This document shows, one piece after another, positions 10,713 to 21,100 of a stretch of 64,000 nt of DNA. Numbering within the stretch: the first letter of the stretch is position 1; each line of letters starts with the position of its first letter. The position numbers were made by a program, and so were the translations under genes. Location: assembly GCA_963556145.1 (NCBI GenBank), contig OY744464.1:1054001-1118000 (forward strand), written 5' to 3'. The notes beneath the pieces are model-generated. The model was not told the DNA's origin, did no database searches, and saw only the letters and a program-made list of their open reading frames with translations. Source of the stretch: Hygrocybe punicea (taxonomy: Eukaryota > Basidiomycota > Agaricomycetes > Agaricales > Hygrophoraceae).

Positions 10713-11796
10713 ACCCCAGCTCCCTTACACATTGATGGCCATGCTGGACAAGGAAAGACATATGTTCTTTACCCCATCATTGGAGCATTGTGGAAATTAG
10801 GGCAGATCGTCCTGGTCTCCACCTCATCAGCTTTTGCTGCCAAAAATTATCCGAATGGTTGTACTACTCACTATCTTTATGGAATTCCTGTTGATGAGCA
10901 TAATCCATTCCTACATTCATCAATTCGACCTAACACTAAATGTGGAAAACTTCTTGAAGCAGCAAAATGTCATGTTATTGATGAGATCGGTGGATTATGT
11001 TTTAAAGCATTTGATTGCGCAGACCATCTCATGTGTAAACTTACTGGATTATTCACTAAACCCTGGGGAGGGCGGATGCTAATAACAGTTGGAGATTTCC
11101 AGCAGGTATTTCCATTAACTCACTTTTATTTTCAGACTGTTCAATCATCAATCCTTTCTTCAGATTGTGCCCATTGTGCATGGAGGTGGACAAACTGCAA
11201 CTATCAAAGCATCCCTCCATACACAACCAATCTTCACCAAGTTTGACATCCTTACCCTTCATGCGCCCCTTCGGCAAGCACATGATGTTGACTTCGCCAA
11301 CTTTTTGGATTCCATCAGTGATGATTACTCACATGATACCGTTGACCTTGGCCTAATTCATCATACATGCTCATTCAATGAAATGATTGCTTTTGTATTT
11401 CCTTCCAACATTCTCTCTCAGCCTGAAACCTGTATCAAACGCACTATCTTGAGTCCCTTCAACATTTTTGTCAATCAGATCAACTCGACAATCATTGACA
11501 ACCTTGATGGAGAAACCCACGTCTACCTCAGCAAGGACCACATCGAAAATGATGGAAACAAGCTTGATGAAAACATCACAGATTGTCCTGGATTTATCAA
11601 TGACCTCAATGAACCTGGCATTCCACCGCATTCTCTCTTTCTCAAGGTTGGCGCCATCTGCCGATTCACTCAAAACTTTGATGCTTCCCACGGTTTAACC
11701 AAAAACACAAGGGTGATTGTCCGCAAATTGTTCACCCATTCTGTTGAAGTGGAGACCATTGAAGGAACATTATGTGGACATCAAATGGACGCTGTA
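10713..11796 (+). pseudogene. PIF1-type helicase, N-terminal and central part
   Basis: Reads in frame from bases 1-30 across the gypsy insertion (one CTGAT retained). Walker A is GHAGQGKT just after 10735, Walker B is HVIDEI near 10975, then the GDFQQ motif. A GT-AG intron spans 11106-11163. The second exon starts IVPIVHGGGQTATI and carries the conserved SPFNIFVNQIN and LKVGAICRFTQN segments, and stops matching after MDAV near 11796. The C-terminus resumes at 12676. PIF1-type proteins are 5'-3' DNA helicases. Copies like this occur as stand-alone genes and in Helitrons, and I could not find Helitron ends. The gypsy and an 880-bp interruption make it a pseudogene. Confidence 0.85.
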
Positions 11797-12675
11797 TGTT
11801 GATACACAGCACACGTCCCTAAGCACGGAAACCCTCTACTGGACCTATTCTAGCCTCAACATGCTGCAATTTGCTGCAATTTATTGCGAAACATCCCGAT
11901 TTATATGTATCTCCATTGTGATGCGACAGCACGATGCGCGCGATACAGGCGATAATTTGAAATTACGGCGATTTTCTTCAGAGTGCTTCGGCCCCCTTCG
12001 GAAACATATTTCGAGCCTCTCCAACATCATCCACGCTTATACCATTCACCCTATTCCATTCTGATTCCGTTCTGGTTCCAGGGAAGTCTTTATGTGACAT
12101 GTTTCACTTATTTCAAACATTATAGCTCCTATCCTCTAGATATTTTGGAATTTGCTTTGCATGGTACTGTACCCTTTGTTTCAGTTCCATTTCATCCCTA
12201 TTGCACCATAGTTCCGTCGCGCGCCATCTATTTGTCTTGCCTTCTTCACCCTTTATTGTCCTAACAACCAACTTCGCATAAATACCCTATATAGTTTATG
12301 TACTAGGGAGATGTCTTGTATGCCCCCGATTCCAGTCTATCTTATCACATCTTTACTGCGCTGTCCATGCAATAGCTCCGCACTGCTCTATTAAAACTTT
12401 GTGTTCCTTCTACAAAGTGCTATGTTTATGCCAAAAACATTGCCGACTGTTTCGCACACGCCACGCACATCGCACACATCGTGCACATTGGAAACATTAT
12501 TGCAGCTATCCAGAGCACCTCTGTGTATTTTTACTAACCTTTTGGATTGAGATTGAACCCCTCAGAATTCGTACAGCACTGTGGTAGAGTAACCAGAGTT
12601 GGTATTTGATTCCGTTCACATTACCGTGGTGCACCCTTTCAATGTACTACTCATGCATCACACAACAACATACTA
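11797..12675. other. Unidentified ~880-bp insertion inside the helicase gene
   Basis: The helicase reading stops at about 11796 and resumes at 12676. The sequence between has a TATA-like tract (CCCTATATAG near 12285) and TGTTGATAC...ACACAACA edges, which would suit a solo LTR. I found no convincing 5-bp duplication, so class and exact edges remain open. No protein is recognisable. Confidence 0.4.
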
Positions 12676-12912
12676 ATTGATTGTCTGGCAAAGATGACTC
12701 TGCATATCCCATGAATCAACACCACCTTCCAACCAGAAGGCTTTAGCTTCATCATCCATCGAAAACAAATTCCTCTCACTTTGTCATATGCAACCACTTT
12801 CAATGGCTGTCAAGGGCTCACTGTCAAAAAACTTGGTCTTGACCTCCACCACCATGTATTTTCCCATGGTCAACTTTACTCAGCCATCACCCGCATTCCG
12901 GCTGCAGACTGA
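12676..12912 (+). pseudogene. PIF1-type helicase, C-terminal fragment
   Basis: Contains the last helicase motifs: RKQIPLTLSYATTFNGCQG, then LDLHHHVFSHGQLYSAITRI, corresponding to the Q-G-Q/T and H-G-Q-L-Y motif VI region of PIF1. An in-frame TGA interrupts the HIP-INTTF segment near 12710, and the frame ends with a TGA at 12910. It continues the helicase at 10713-11796. Confidence 0.85.
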
Positions 12913-13743
12913 GTGATCATATTAAAAGGTGAACATGATTTTTCGATGTAGAGGCTCCGAATCCTCTGGACCCATATCCTCTTCACATTCCACTACATTC
13001 CCGACCACTTCCAGTCTGATATCCTCGATTCTGCCCGATTCCAGTCTTTTCCATCAATTCCACTCCAGATTCCCCCTCCAGAATCGTTCCCATCAATGAT
13101 GTGATGTTCCTAACAACCTGGAATCAGTATGTATATAGTTGTATATGATATATCTTTGTTTCCCATTCCCTAGTACATAGCTCCACTCCTCCTATCCTCC
13201 ACTTGCCCCCTATCATTTATAGCCTTCGCTTGTAGTACATAGTTACTACAGCACAGGATCCTTCATAGTAGTATAAAAGTAGCACTTTTACACTACAAGA
13301 TAGATAGAATATACAGCATATAGATCATCTTATCGTCCCATCTCAGGTCTATAGTTTTACTTCCCTCTTTATATTGTCTATTCCTCTCTTTGTCCTTTCC
13401 CCTACACTTCCCCTGTGATTCTGGAACCCCGGATTCAGGTTGGATTGATTAGACTATAGAAACTGAATCCCTCTGATCACTTCTTAGCTGATCACCCTTT
13501 CCGTAGATTCCCATTTCGGGTCTACAACAGAACTCACCATCACATCGACAACCACCAGAAACATCATATGGAGAGAATTACTTTTGTAACCCCTTCTTTG
13601 TTTGACCTACGTCACACAATCTCTCTTCTTTCATAGATGGAATCCATAACTGATGTCATATATGACCACATCTCCTTATGACAGAATGTCTCAAATTCAC
13701 AACCACTGCTTATTCTTACATCCGAAACATGTCTGTTTATAAT
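12913..13743. other. Non-coding stretch, possibly an old solo LTR
   Basis: No gene seen. The stretch from TGTAGAGGCTCCGAATCC (about 12948) to CCATTTCGGGTCTACA (about 13526) has partly inverted ends, pyrimidine-rich blocks and a TATA-like sequence, as in an LTR. No target duplication is visible, so this is tentative. Confidence 0.3.
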
Positions 13744-13748
13744 GAATA

Positions 13749-14195
13749 TGTAGAGGCTAGTAGTGGTACAATGACTCAGTGCGGAAAGGCAAGCGCAACT
13801 GTAATATATTATTACCTAGTAGTGGTACAATGACTAGGTAATTGTCAGTAAAATGTGTGAAAGTAAATGAAAAGGTAACAGACCTCAGTGCGGAAAGGCA
13901 AGCGCAACTGTAATATATTATTACCTAGTAGTGGTACAATGACTAGGTAATTGTCAGTAAAATGTGTGAAAGTAAATGAAAAGGTAACAGACCTCAGTGC
14001 GGAAAGGCAAGCACAACTGAGGTCTTCTACGTGTGGCGAGGGTAGACTAAATACTACGCGAACAAAGGATAAATGTGTAAGAAAGAAATGGCTCACGAGA
14101 TAAGATGGAACAGTAATCTATCATGTGATAAAGGGGAGATCTAATCTAGGCGATAAGCTTCAGATTGGGCCGTGAGTGCGTTTGCTATCACAACA
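13749..14195 (-). repeat. 3' LTR of the copia element, with internal tandem duplication
   Basis: 447 bp. It differs from the 5' LTR mainly by a tandem repeat of a 109-bp block (the ACCTCAGTGCGGAAAGGC...AAAGGTAACAG unit is present twice). Confidence 0.95.
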
Positions 14196-14202
14196 CTCCC
14201 CC

Positions 14203-15213
14203 TCAAACCGCACGAAGGCCGAGCTCAGAGGCGAAATGTTTCGCTTTGGCAGATGGGAGCGCTTTGGTCAACATGTCGGCCACCATGTCGTCAGTCAGGC
14301 AGTATATTAACCGAAGCGTGCCATTCTCGATAATCCATCGGATGAAGTGAAAATGTATGTCGATATGCTTCGTTCGCACATGATACTGATGCTCTTTTGA
14401 TAGGGCGATCGCGGATTGATTGTCCGAGAAGAGGGTGGTCAGGGTGTTTACGGGTTCGAAGAGTGAAGACAAAAGGGAGTGCAACCAAAGGGCCTCCTTC
14501 GCCACATTTGTTGCCGCTATGTACTCACTCTCAGTCGTTGATAAAGAAACAATTTCCTGTCTCTTACAGCTCCAGGAGATGGCTCCTCCATCAAGAATGA
14601 AAGCGTAACCGTTCACTGCTCATCGATCCTCAGTCGTACTGCTGTTGGCATCAGCATATCCTACAAGTCCGCTTCGTGTGTCGCCATATGACAGCCAAAG
14701 GTTCCGGGTTCCAGCCAGGTATCGGAAGACCCATTTGGCTGCATCCCAATGAGCGGGGCCCAGATTCTTGGAAAATCTGGAGAGCGTGGTGACGGTGAAC
14801 GCGATATCGGGTCAGGTACCAAGGCACACCCACATGAGTGATCCAACGGCCTCAAGATATGGCACGTCACTCATTATGGCGAACTCTGTCACGGTGGTTG
14901 GCGATTGAGCGGCGGTGAGTCTTAGATTCGTCTCCATTGGTGTTGAGACCGGTTTGCAGTCTTCAAGATTGAAACGTCATAGAATCGAGTCTATGTAGGA
15001 TCGCTGCGACAAGTGGATAGTTCCGGCCTCTCAATCCCGACAAATCTCTATGCCCAGCAACCAGTGAAGCTCACCCAGGTCGCTTATCTCCATGAACTTG
15101 TGAATGCTGGCCTTCGCGTCTTCGATGAGTCGGAGGGTTGTGGCTGCGATAGTACAGTCGTCAACATGGACAGCGATAATTGTAAGTTCGTCATTGATTT
15201 TATATATAAACAC
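14203..15213 (-). pseudogene. Copia RT C-terminal part and RNase H
   Basis: Reads INDELTIIAVHVDDC (the RT catalytic Asp pair, VDD), then DLGELHWLLGIEI, and after several broken codons (about 14640-15030) the RNase H segment: ISWSCKRQEIVSLSTTESEYIA, LFSDNQSAI and TKHIDIHFHFIR, ending before the 3' LTR. These are standard copia pol motifs. It continues the RT at 15593 across the MITE at 15214-15584 and is in frame once the MITE and one 8-bp duplication are removed. Confidence 0.9.
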
Positions 15214-15584
15214 TAGTGTTGCCACGGCTATAGCCGATGTTTTTTGAAAATTTGCCTTTTTAGGCTAGCAAAATTAGCTAAAATTATGAAAATATTTGAG
15301 GAGATGGGCGAAGCCAAAAGCTGAGGGGTTACTTAAGGGTGCTAAGAATTTGGTGCTCAATCTTCAGAGTTATTCAACCATAGCTGATGGACAGTAGCTG
15401 GCTAGACTCAACAGCTATGGTTGAATAACTCTGAAGATTGAGCACCAAATTCTTAGCACCCTTAAGTGACCCCTCAGCTTTTGGCTTCGCCCATCTCCTC
15501 AAATATTTTCATAATTTTAGCTAATTTTACTAGCCTAAAAAGGCAATTTTTTAAAAAACATCGGCTATAGCTGTGGCAACACTA
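15214..15584. mobile_element. hAT-type foldback MITE h1
   Basis: 371 bp, running TAGTGTTGCC...GGCAACACTA, almost entirely a long imperfect inverted repeat with a central loop near 15400. The 8-bp duplication ATAAACAC is at 15206-15213 and 15585-15592. Eight-bp duplications and TAG-type ends are characteristic of the hAT superfamily. Removing it restores the copia RT frame through QAVFIYKINDE. It encodes no protein. Confidence 0.93.
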
Positions 15585-15592
15585 ATAAACAC

Positions 15593-16519
15593 AGCTTGAT
15601 CTACTTTGCAACGACGGAAACCGAGGTTCGTGACAAGGATGAAGACCAGTTTCTGGTACCATCGGCGGCCACTCTGTTTGAGGCCGTACAGAGTCTTATT
15701 GAGGTGGCAAACCTTTCCGGCAGAGTTGGGGGCGTGGTAACCAGGGGGCTGTTTCATATACACCACCTTGTTCTCGGTCAGGTCGCCATTCAGGTATGCA
15801 CCTTTTATGTCAATCTGGTGCATTTCCAAATTTAACTTCGCTCCCATGGCCAGGATGGTGCGAACGGAAGTGAGCTTCGCAACGGGTGCATATGTGTCAA
15901 GGTAGTCGATACCGGGGATCTGCAAAAAACCTTGCGCTACCAGGCGAGCTTTATGTCTAACAACAGCGCCGGCAGCGTCCTTCTTGGCGCGGAATACCCA
16001 TTTTGATCCAACCACATTTGCAGCGTCTGGCTTGTCAACGAGATCCCAAGTTCCGGCTTTGCGGGGAGTGTCGAGTTCTTCGTGAATTCCCTTTTCCCAT
16101 AACAGCCAGTCTGGTCGACGCTTCGCCTCGTTCAGGGTGCGCGGTTCGATGGCTTCAGCGTCCGCTGTCTTGAGTGCCAGTAGGTATTCATCTATGTTCT
16201 CATCCATAGCTGGCATTGTCCATTCCTCATCGGTTTCCACATGGTCACTCGCGAGTCCGGGGTTAACAGTTTGAAGTTGTACGCTGGTGGTTACGACGGG
16301 GTCGGCAGGTTTGTTGGAGGTGCGTCCCTCACCAGTAGTGAGGTCTATGACTTGCTGGCTGGGCTTTTTAGTCCTTTTGGAACCCTCGGGCAGAATGTTC
16401 ATGGGATCGACCTTATCGTTTCGAAGTCTCGGAGGGATGGGGGGTTGATCTATGGGCAGTACGGGTGGTGCTATATCCGGTGGGTCGGGCGCCAAAGGTA
16501 CGTCCTGCTTGCCCAACAC
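15593..16519 (-). pseudogene. Copia reverse transcriptase, N-terminal and palm region
   Basis: Starts with the integrase-RT linker and then the RT entry WEKGIHEELDTPRKAGTW, SKWVFRAKKDA, RLVAQGFLQIPGIDY, TYAPVAKLTSVRTIL, MHQIDIKGAYLNGDL (catalytic Asp in IDIKGAYLNG) and NKTLYGLKQSGRRWYQKL. All are typical Ty1/copia RT blocks. A stop near 16532 separates it from the integrase C-terminal part. The MITE h1 ends the frame at 15584. Confidence 0.92.
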
Positions 16520-16531
16520 AGGTGGGGGTGT

Positions 16532-17267
16532 TTACGGATCCTGACTCAATGCAGCCGATTCGGTCGGCTGTTCGAAGGTCCAGTCTTCCCCCTCAATGCG
16601 GTCCATGGGCTCACAATTATTTCTGGTGTAGACATTGCGCTCGACAGTGACAGTTCTCGACCGGGGCCAGTAGATACATGCACCTTTGCTGTTTTCATCC
16701 ATACCGACCCAATGTCCCTCGCGCACGCGGTCTCCCAGTTTATCGCCTTTTTCAACTCTAACCCACACCTTCTCCCCCCATTCGCGAACGAGGGTGATGT
16801 CCGGCTTCTTTCCAGTGGCAGCCTGGAGAGGTGTCATGTTTTCAAGTGCTCTTGTAGGTGTTCGGTTTATCAGCCAAACAGCATGGTGAGCGGCCTCGCC
16901 CCACAGAGGCCTAGGGAGTCCGCTTGCATGGAGCATGGCTCGAACACGTTCTATGATGGTACGATTAAATCGCTCAGAAACTCTGGCGTGCTGGGGAGTG
17001 TCATGGACATTCAGTTTATGGTGAGTACCATTCTTCAGTAAGTGAGTGGTAAATATCTTGCCAGTGTACTCTCCCCCTCTATCAGAGTTCAGGGCAACAA
17101 TGCCCTTGCCGAATTGCATCCGGAGTCGAGCTTCGAAGTCTGTATAGGCCTGGAAGGTCTCGCCTTTGTTATGCAAAAGGGCGACATGCGCAAGACAGGT
17201 GTTGTCGTCGATGAAACTGACGTAATACCGACGGCCTCGAAGGGTAGGGATGGGGGCCGGTCCCCAG
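16532..17267 (-). pseudogene. Copia integrase, catalytic core and C-terminal part
   Basis: From the element B insertion point it reads WGPAPIPTLRGRRYYV, FIDDNT, NSDRGGEYTG (second catalytic Asp), ARVSERFNRTIIERVRAML (catalytic Glu) and PLWGEAAHHAVWLINRTP, then the GKKPD motif. The first catalytic Asp (HSDV) lies on the other side of element B, at 19289 onward. The two parts join in frame as H-S-D-V-W-G-P with one ACGT kept. It ends with a stop at 16532. Confidence 0.92.
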
Positions 17268-17271
17268 ACGT

Positions 17272-17429
17272 TGTAGTAGTTGTGCCTGGTCAGTCACGTG
17301 ATCAGGTTCCCACGGTTTGACCTAGTTAGTAGCCTTCCAGATGTAGTAGTCAGTCCATCCTTCCTATCCAGTCGACCTTTCCCTCGAGTCCTGCGTGAGC
17401 CCCCGGAGTGGTACCTCGGTACCACTCCA
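17272..17429 (+). repeat. 5' LTR of element B
   Basis: 158 bp, TGTAGTAGTTG...CCACTCCA, preceded by TSD ACGT. Confidence 0.92.
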
Positions 17430-17432
17430 ATG

Positions 17433-17446
17433 TGGTGATGAGAGTG
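17433..17446 (+). other. Primer-binding-site candidate of element B
   Basis: TGGTGATGAGAGTG, 3 nt after the 5' LTR. The same 14-mer lies at the same distance in elements A (complement of 2849-2862) and C (complement of 5391-5404), although their LTRs differ. This suggests a shared tRNA primer. The tRNA is not identified. Confidence 0.6.
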
Positions 17447-19126
17447 TTCTTCGACCCACGCTTCTCTTTTTCTCATGGTTTTCCCACTTCTTACATTTTT
17501 TCTCGCGAGACAACTTTTTCCGGCCTCACCACCCCCCAAATTTTCACTTTCCCTAGACCCAGCTATGTCCACACGACCCCCCGCAACTTCGTTCGACGTT
17601 CCGGAGCCCCGCGTTCCCCATCAGGATCCCACATGGCCCGCTACTGCGAGTTTTGGACAACCCAACGAAAATCGCATCGCCGCCGCGCGGACCCCGTTTT
17701 TTTCATGCACCCCGGACCCAAAATGCACGCGTTCGACTCCCCGCACCCTTGGCTCATCTGCCAGAACCCCCCGTCGCGCCTCGTCGTCTCAAACGAACCG
17801 CCCCGCACCTTTTGGTCGCCCCATGGATCTGCCACGTCACCATTGTTAGACCCCCCGTTTCTCGTCACCCCCACCCTTACACGGACCCATTCGACTCCCC
17901 GCACACTCGTTCCGCTAGCCAGAACCCCCCGTTCCCATTCGTTGCCCCAAACGAGCCCCGCCGCTCTATGGACACCCCAGCGAACTCCCACGTCAGCATT
18001 CCGCGACACCGTCTCCCGTGGATGCCCACCCCAACCCACGCTCATCCAACCCCACGGACCCTCGTTCGACGTACTGGAGCTCCGCGCTCGCCTACACCAC
18101 CTCGAATTCACGGTCGCAGACCTTTTTGGCCACACCACGGATCCGTCGCGCCCCCCCGTTGGACCCCCGTTCTTTCGTGTACCCCAGCATCACACGGACC
18201 CATTCGACCTCCCGTGCCCTCGTTCCACCGGCCAGGACCTCCCGTCCCCCTCCATTGCGCCAAACGAGCCCCCGCCGTCGATTCCAGACACCCGGGCCAC
18301 GCGCCATGTCACCATCGCGCGGCCCCATTCTGCCAACATACCCAGCCCCGGATCGACTCACGAAGCTCGCGGCCCACTCGTTCACCATCCCGGAGCACCC
18401 CACCTCGATCCAATACCACCGTGCCCACCGTTCCCAGACCCCCACCGCGTTCCGCCACGTCACCATCTCTCGGCCGGATTCTTGCACCATACCCGGCTCC
18501 TCGAGCCCTCGTTCAGCTCCCCGCAACCTCGTTCTCGACCCTGGCGACTTCCCCGACCCGTAGGGACCCAAACGAGTCACCGCCGCGACCACTTAGCACC
18601 CCAGCGCTAGTCCCCTCATATCGAGAATCGCCGATGCCACCGCATGGCCCAATGCACCCGTATGCTTTCCCTTTCCCCCGTTTACACCGTACCTTGTCCC
18701 GTCCTATCCCCTTTCCCCACCCTCGACATTTATTGGATATTCGACCTATCTACGAACCATCACTGCTCGACAGCACCGTACCTATTTACTTTCGCACGAA
18801 CCACCCAGTCTATTTTCGGATCACAAGAACTCACACCCTGGGCTACAAGAACTTATGGTTTTGAACGTTTTTATCCTACCCTGCGATGTGAGTCCCAGAG
18901 GCATTCGAGGATGGAGGAGCAGAGCAGAGTTACAGTTTGGTCATCTACCACCCCCAACGATCTTGGAGGACGATACGGTCCCGCCTCACGTGTAAGGCCC
19001 GGGGCATCGTGAGGGACTGGGAGTCGTGACTGGAGAGTTTTTTTCTTGGTCAGTTTTGTTTTGCTTTTTGTTTTCTTTTAGTAGCGGTATGGTGACGAGG
19101 ACGTCACCATGAGGAGGAGGGGCACT

Positions 19127-19284
19127 TGTAGTAGTTGTGCCTGGTCAGTCACGTGATCAGGTTCCCACGGTTTGACCTAGTTAGTAGCCTTCCAGATGTA
19201 GTAGTCAGTCCATCCTTCCTATCCAGTCGACCTTTCCCTCGAGTCCTGCGTGAGCCCCCGGAGTGGTACCTCGGTACCACTCCA
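19127..19284 (+). repeat. 3' LTR of element B
   Basis: 158 bp, identical by eye to 17272-17429, followed by TSD ACGT. Confidence 0.92.
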
Positions 19285-19288
19285 ACGT

Positions 19289-20309
19289 CACTGTGTATTT
19301 CACCGCCAAGTTCGTTAGCTCGTTGGCCCTCCCTTTCCTTTGGTACCGGCTTTCGTGTGGCTTTGGCATATATACAAGACTTGCAAAAAATGGGGGCACC
19401 CGAGGAGCCGTCGAGGCGCACTCCCGTCACGAAACCACCTTTAATCATGCGTTTGGTGGTATCGGGGGCTATGTGACCCATGCGCCGGTGTAGTTGGTCA
19501 ATGGTTACTGTCTCGAGCACGTGCGCTGATTCCCCTTCACTAGTCAACCGATAGAGGCCGCCCGCATCCTTGGGAATCCGGCCTACGACCTTCCCATCCG
19601 GCACGCAAATGGTGCAAGTGCCCTTGGCGAAAAGTACCTCAAAACCTAGATCGTTGAGCTTGCCGATCGATATGAGGGTGTAACCGACCTCGGGGGAATA
19701 GAGAACTTCATGGAGTTGCAAACTCGAGAAGTCGACTCCGTTCAGTAAGTTCAGCGTGAGTGTGCCTGCTTCAGTAGCACTGAACCTCTGCTTGTTCGCA
19801 GCTCGGAAGGTCTTGGGGGGGATTCCAGTTACATTCTCCAGGGCATCACGGTAGGGCGATATATGTATAGTGCATCCGGAATCTAACAAGCTAACTCTGG
19901 TTTCATGTGTGGCCCCTGAACCCACGACAGCAGTGGCCTTGCCTGGCGACCCGAACTTGAGAGAGGCCCCCACCCGTACCCAGCCGGCATCCATGGTGAC
20001 CTCAGCATCAGGCACACCAGCAACGGCATCAAAGGTGGGCTCGTCAGCCCAAATGCTCTCCAGAGGGTTGGTGGGGTCAATGTCGTCGTCGCTGAAATCG
20101 CTGAAATCAGATAGGGCGTCAACGGTGTCATCATCTTCAGAGGATGAAATGGAATCAACGCCGAAGGCACCGTCGCACTCCTCAATGCAAGCCGACACGG
20201 GAATGTCACTCGGCTTGGGCTCGGTGACGGCCCTGGCCTTCCTCGGTCTCTTGCAGAACCTGCTTATGTGGCCCAGCTCGTTGCAATTGTAACAACTCTT
20301 GTCAGCGTA
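19289..20309 (-). pseudogene. Copia protease and integrase N-terminal part
   Basis: After the zinc knuckle (CYNCNELGHISRFC, about 20265-20306) come an acidic linker, the protease core VSLLDSGCTIHISP with the catalytic Asp intact, the FRAANKQRF segment, the VLYSPEVGYTLISIG segment, and then the GAG-pre-integrase zinc motif (LHRRMGHIAP ... FCKSCIYAK). It ends at HSDV, where element B is inserted. It is in the same frame as Gag but separated by one TGA at 20310, in a context that suits a CGA to TGA change. Confidence 0.92.
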
Positions 20310-20945
20310 TCAGCTCTGGCCCTTGTTTCTTCTCTCCGGTGCCACGGCCATTGCATCATTGCCGTCATCGATCGCCGGGTTGGTCATCGGCCGTTTGGAT
20401 CGTATCTGTTGGGATCTATAACGGTCCCACTCGTCGGCAATCACCTGAATAAAGAGGTCGGGCTTGATGGTCTTGGCGGAGCTGTATAGTTTAGCCGCGG
20501 TGAGCTGCATTGAGGCGAAGTTTGCGAGGTGGGGGGGGAGGAATGAGATAATAGTGGACCGGTAATCTTTGTCGTCAATGTCCACATCTAACGAAGCTAA
20601 ATCCTCCCTCTTGGCACGCAGGTCATCCAAGAACTTCCGTACGTCGCCTTTGTCAGAACACCTCGAGTCGAGGAAGGCGGCCCTCAACTCAGTTTGAGCA
20701 AATACACTCCGGCGAGTGTACTCTTCAACAACAGACTCCCAGGCTAAAGCAACGGTCAGGTGGCGGTGGATCTTCATGGCCACCGAGTCCGGTATCTTCT
20801 GTAAGAGGAGGTTCTTGGCCGTCGCCTCATCTTTTACCCACTTCTCCCCATCAGGGTTCGGAGCCAGTGACCCATCGTCCAAGGGAGGTGGAGCCGAGGG
20901 TCGGGAAGTGCTCCCATCAAAGTGTCCCCATCGTCCTTTGGCCAT
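20310..20945 (-). pseudogene. Copia Gag
   Basis: About 211 codons from an ATG at 20945. It shows the Ty1/copia Gag (UBN2-like) pattern: KWVKDEATAKNLLLQKIPDSV, LAWESVVEEYTRRS and RAKREDLASLDVDIDD, then a basic linker. A TGA at 20310 stops it just before the CCHC zinc knuckle, which continues in the same frame. Gag forms the particle that packages element RNA. Apart from the nonsense codon the frame is open. Confidence 0.88.
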
Positions 20946-21100
20946 AACGGCGGCCGTAAAACGCAGCTCGAAAATTGCCCAGTTGAGTCCATTAGAGGCG
21001 AGTTTCGGAATATCGGACGGAAGGGAGTCGGAGACGGCTTGGAGTGTGGTAGATATCGGAGGACAAACACGCAGTGGAAAAACAACGTGGGCTTATAACC

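Larger units (their letters stand above)
17272..19284 (+). mobile_element. Compact LTR element B (no polymerase), family A/B
   Basis: 2013 bp, same family as element A. Two 158-bp LTRs (17272-17429 and 19127-19284) look identical to each other and differ from those of A by about two bases. The TSD ACGT is at 17268-17271 and 19285-19288, and its removal restores the copia integrase frame. The primer-binding candidate TGGTGATGAGAGTG is at 17433-17446 and the purine tract GAGGAGGAGGGG at 19111-19122. The interior is nearly identical to A at both ends but carries different middle modules around 17915-18170. It has GCCACGTCACCAT motifs at 17831 and 18454 and a one-base variant at 18303. Confidence 0.92.

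Noticed and set aside
11797..12675. A solo LTR with 5-bp duplication inside the helicase gene
   Set aside because: TG...CA edges exist but no matching 5-bp flanks were found, so it is listed only as an unidentified insertion.
10713..13743. Helitron ends around the PIF1-type helicase
   Set aside because: No 3' hairpin plus CTRR end or 5' TC end could be fixed, so the helicase is not called a Helitron.
17408..18864. Long Pro-rich open frames of 400 and 403 codons in element B (and shorter ones in A)
   Set aside because: Several frames are open at once because of composition, frames are broken in A, and no domain is present. More likely non-coding modules.
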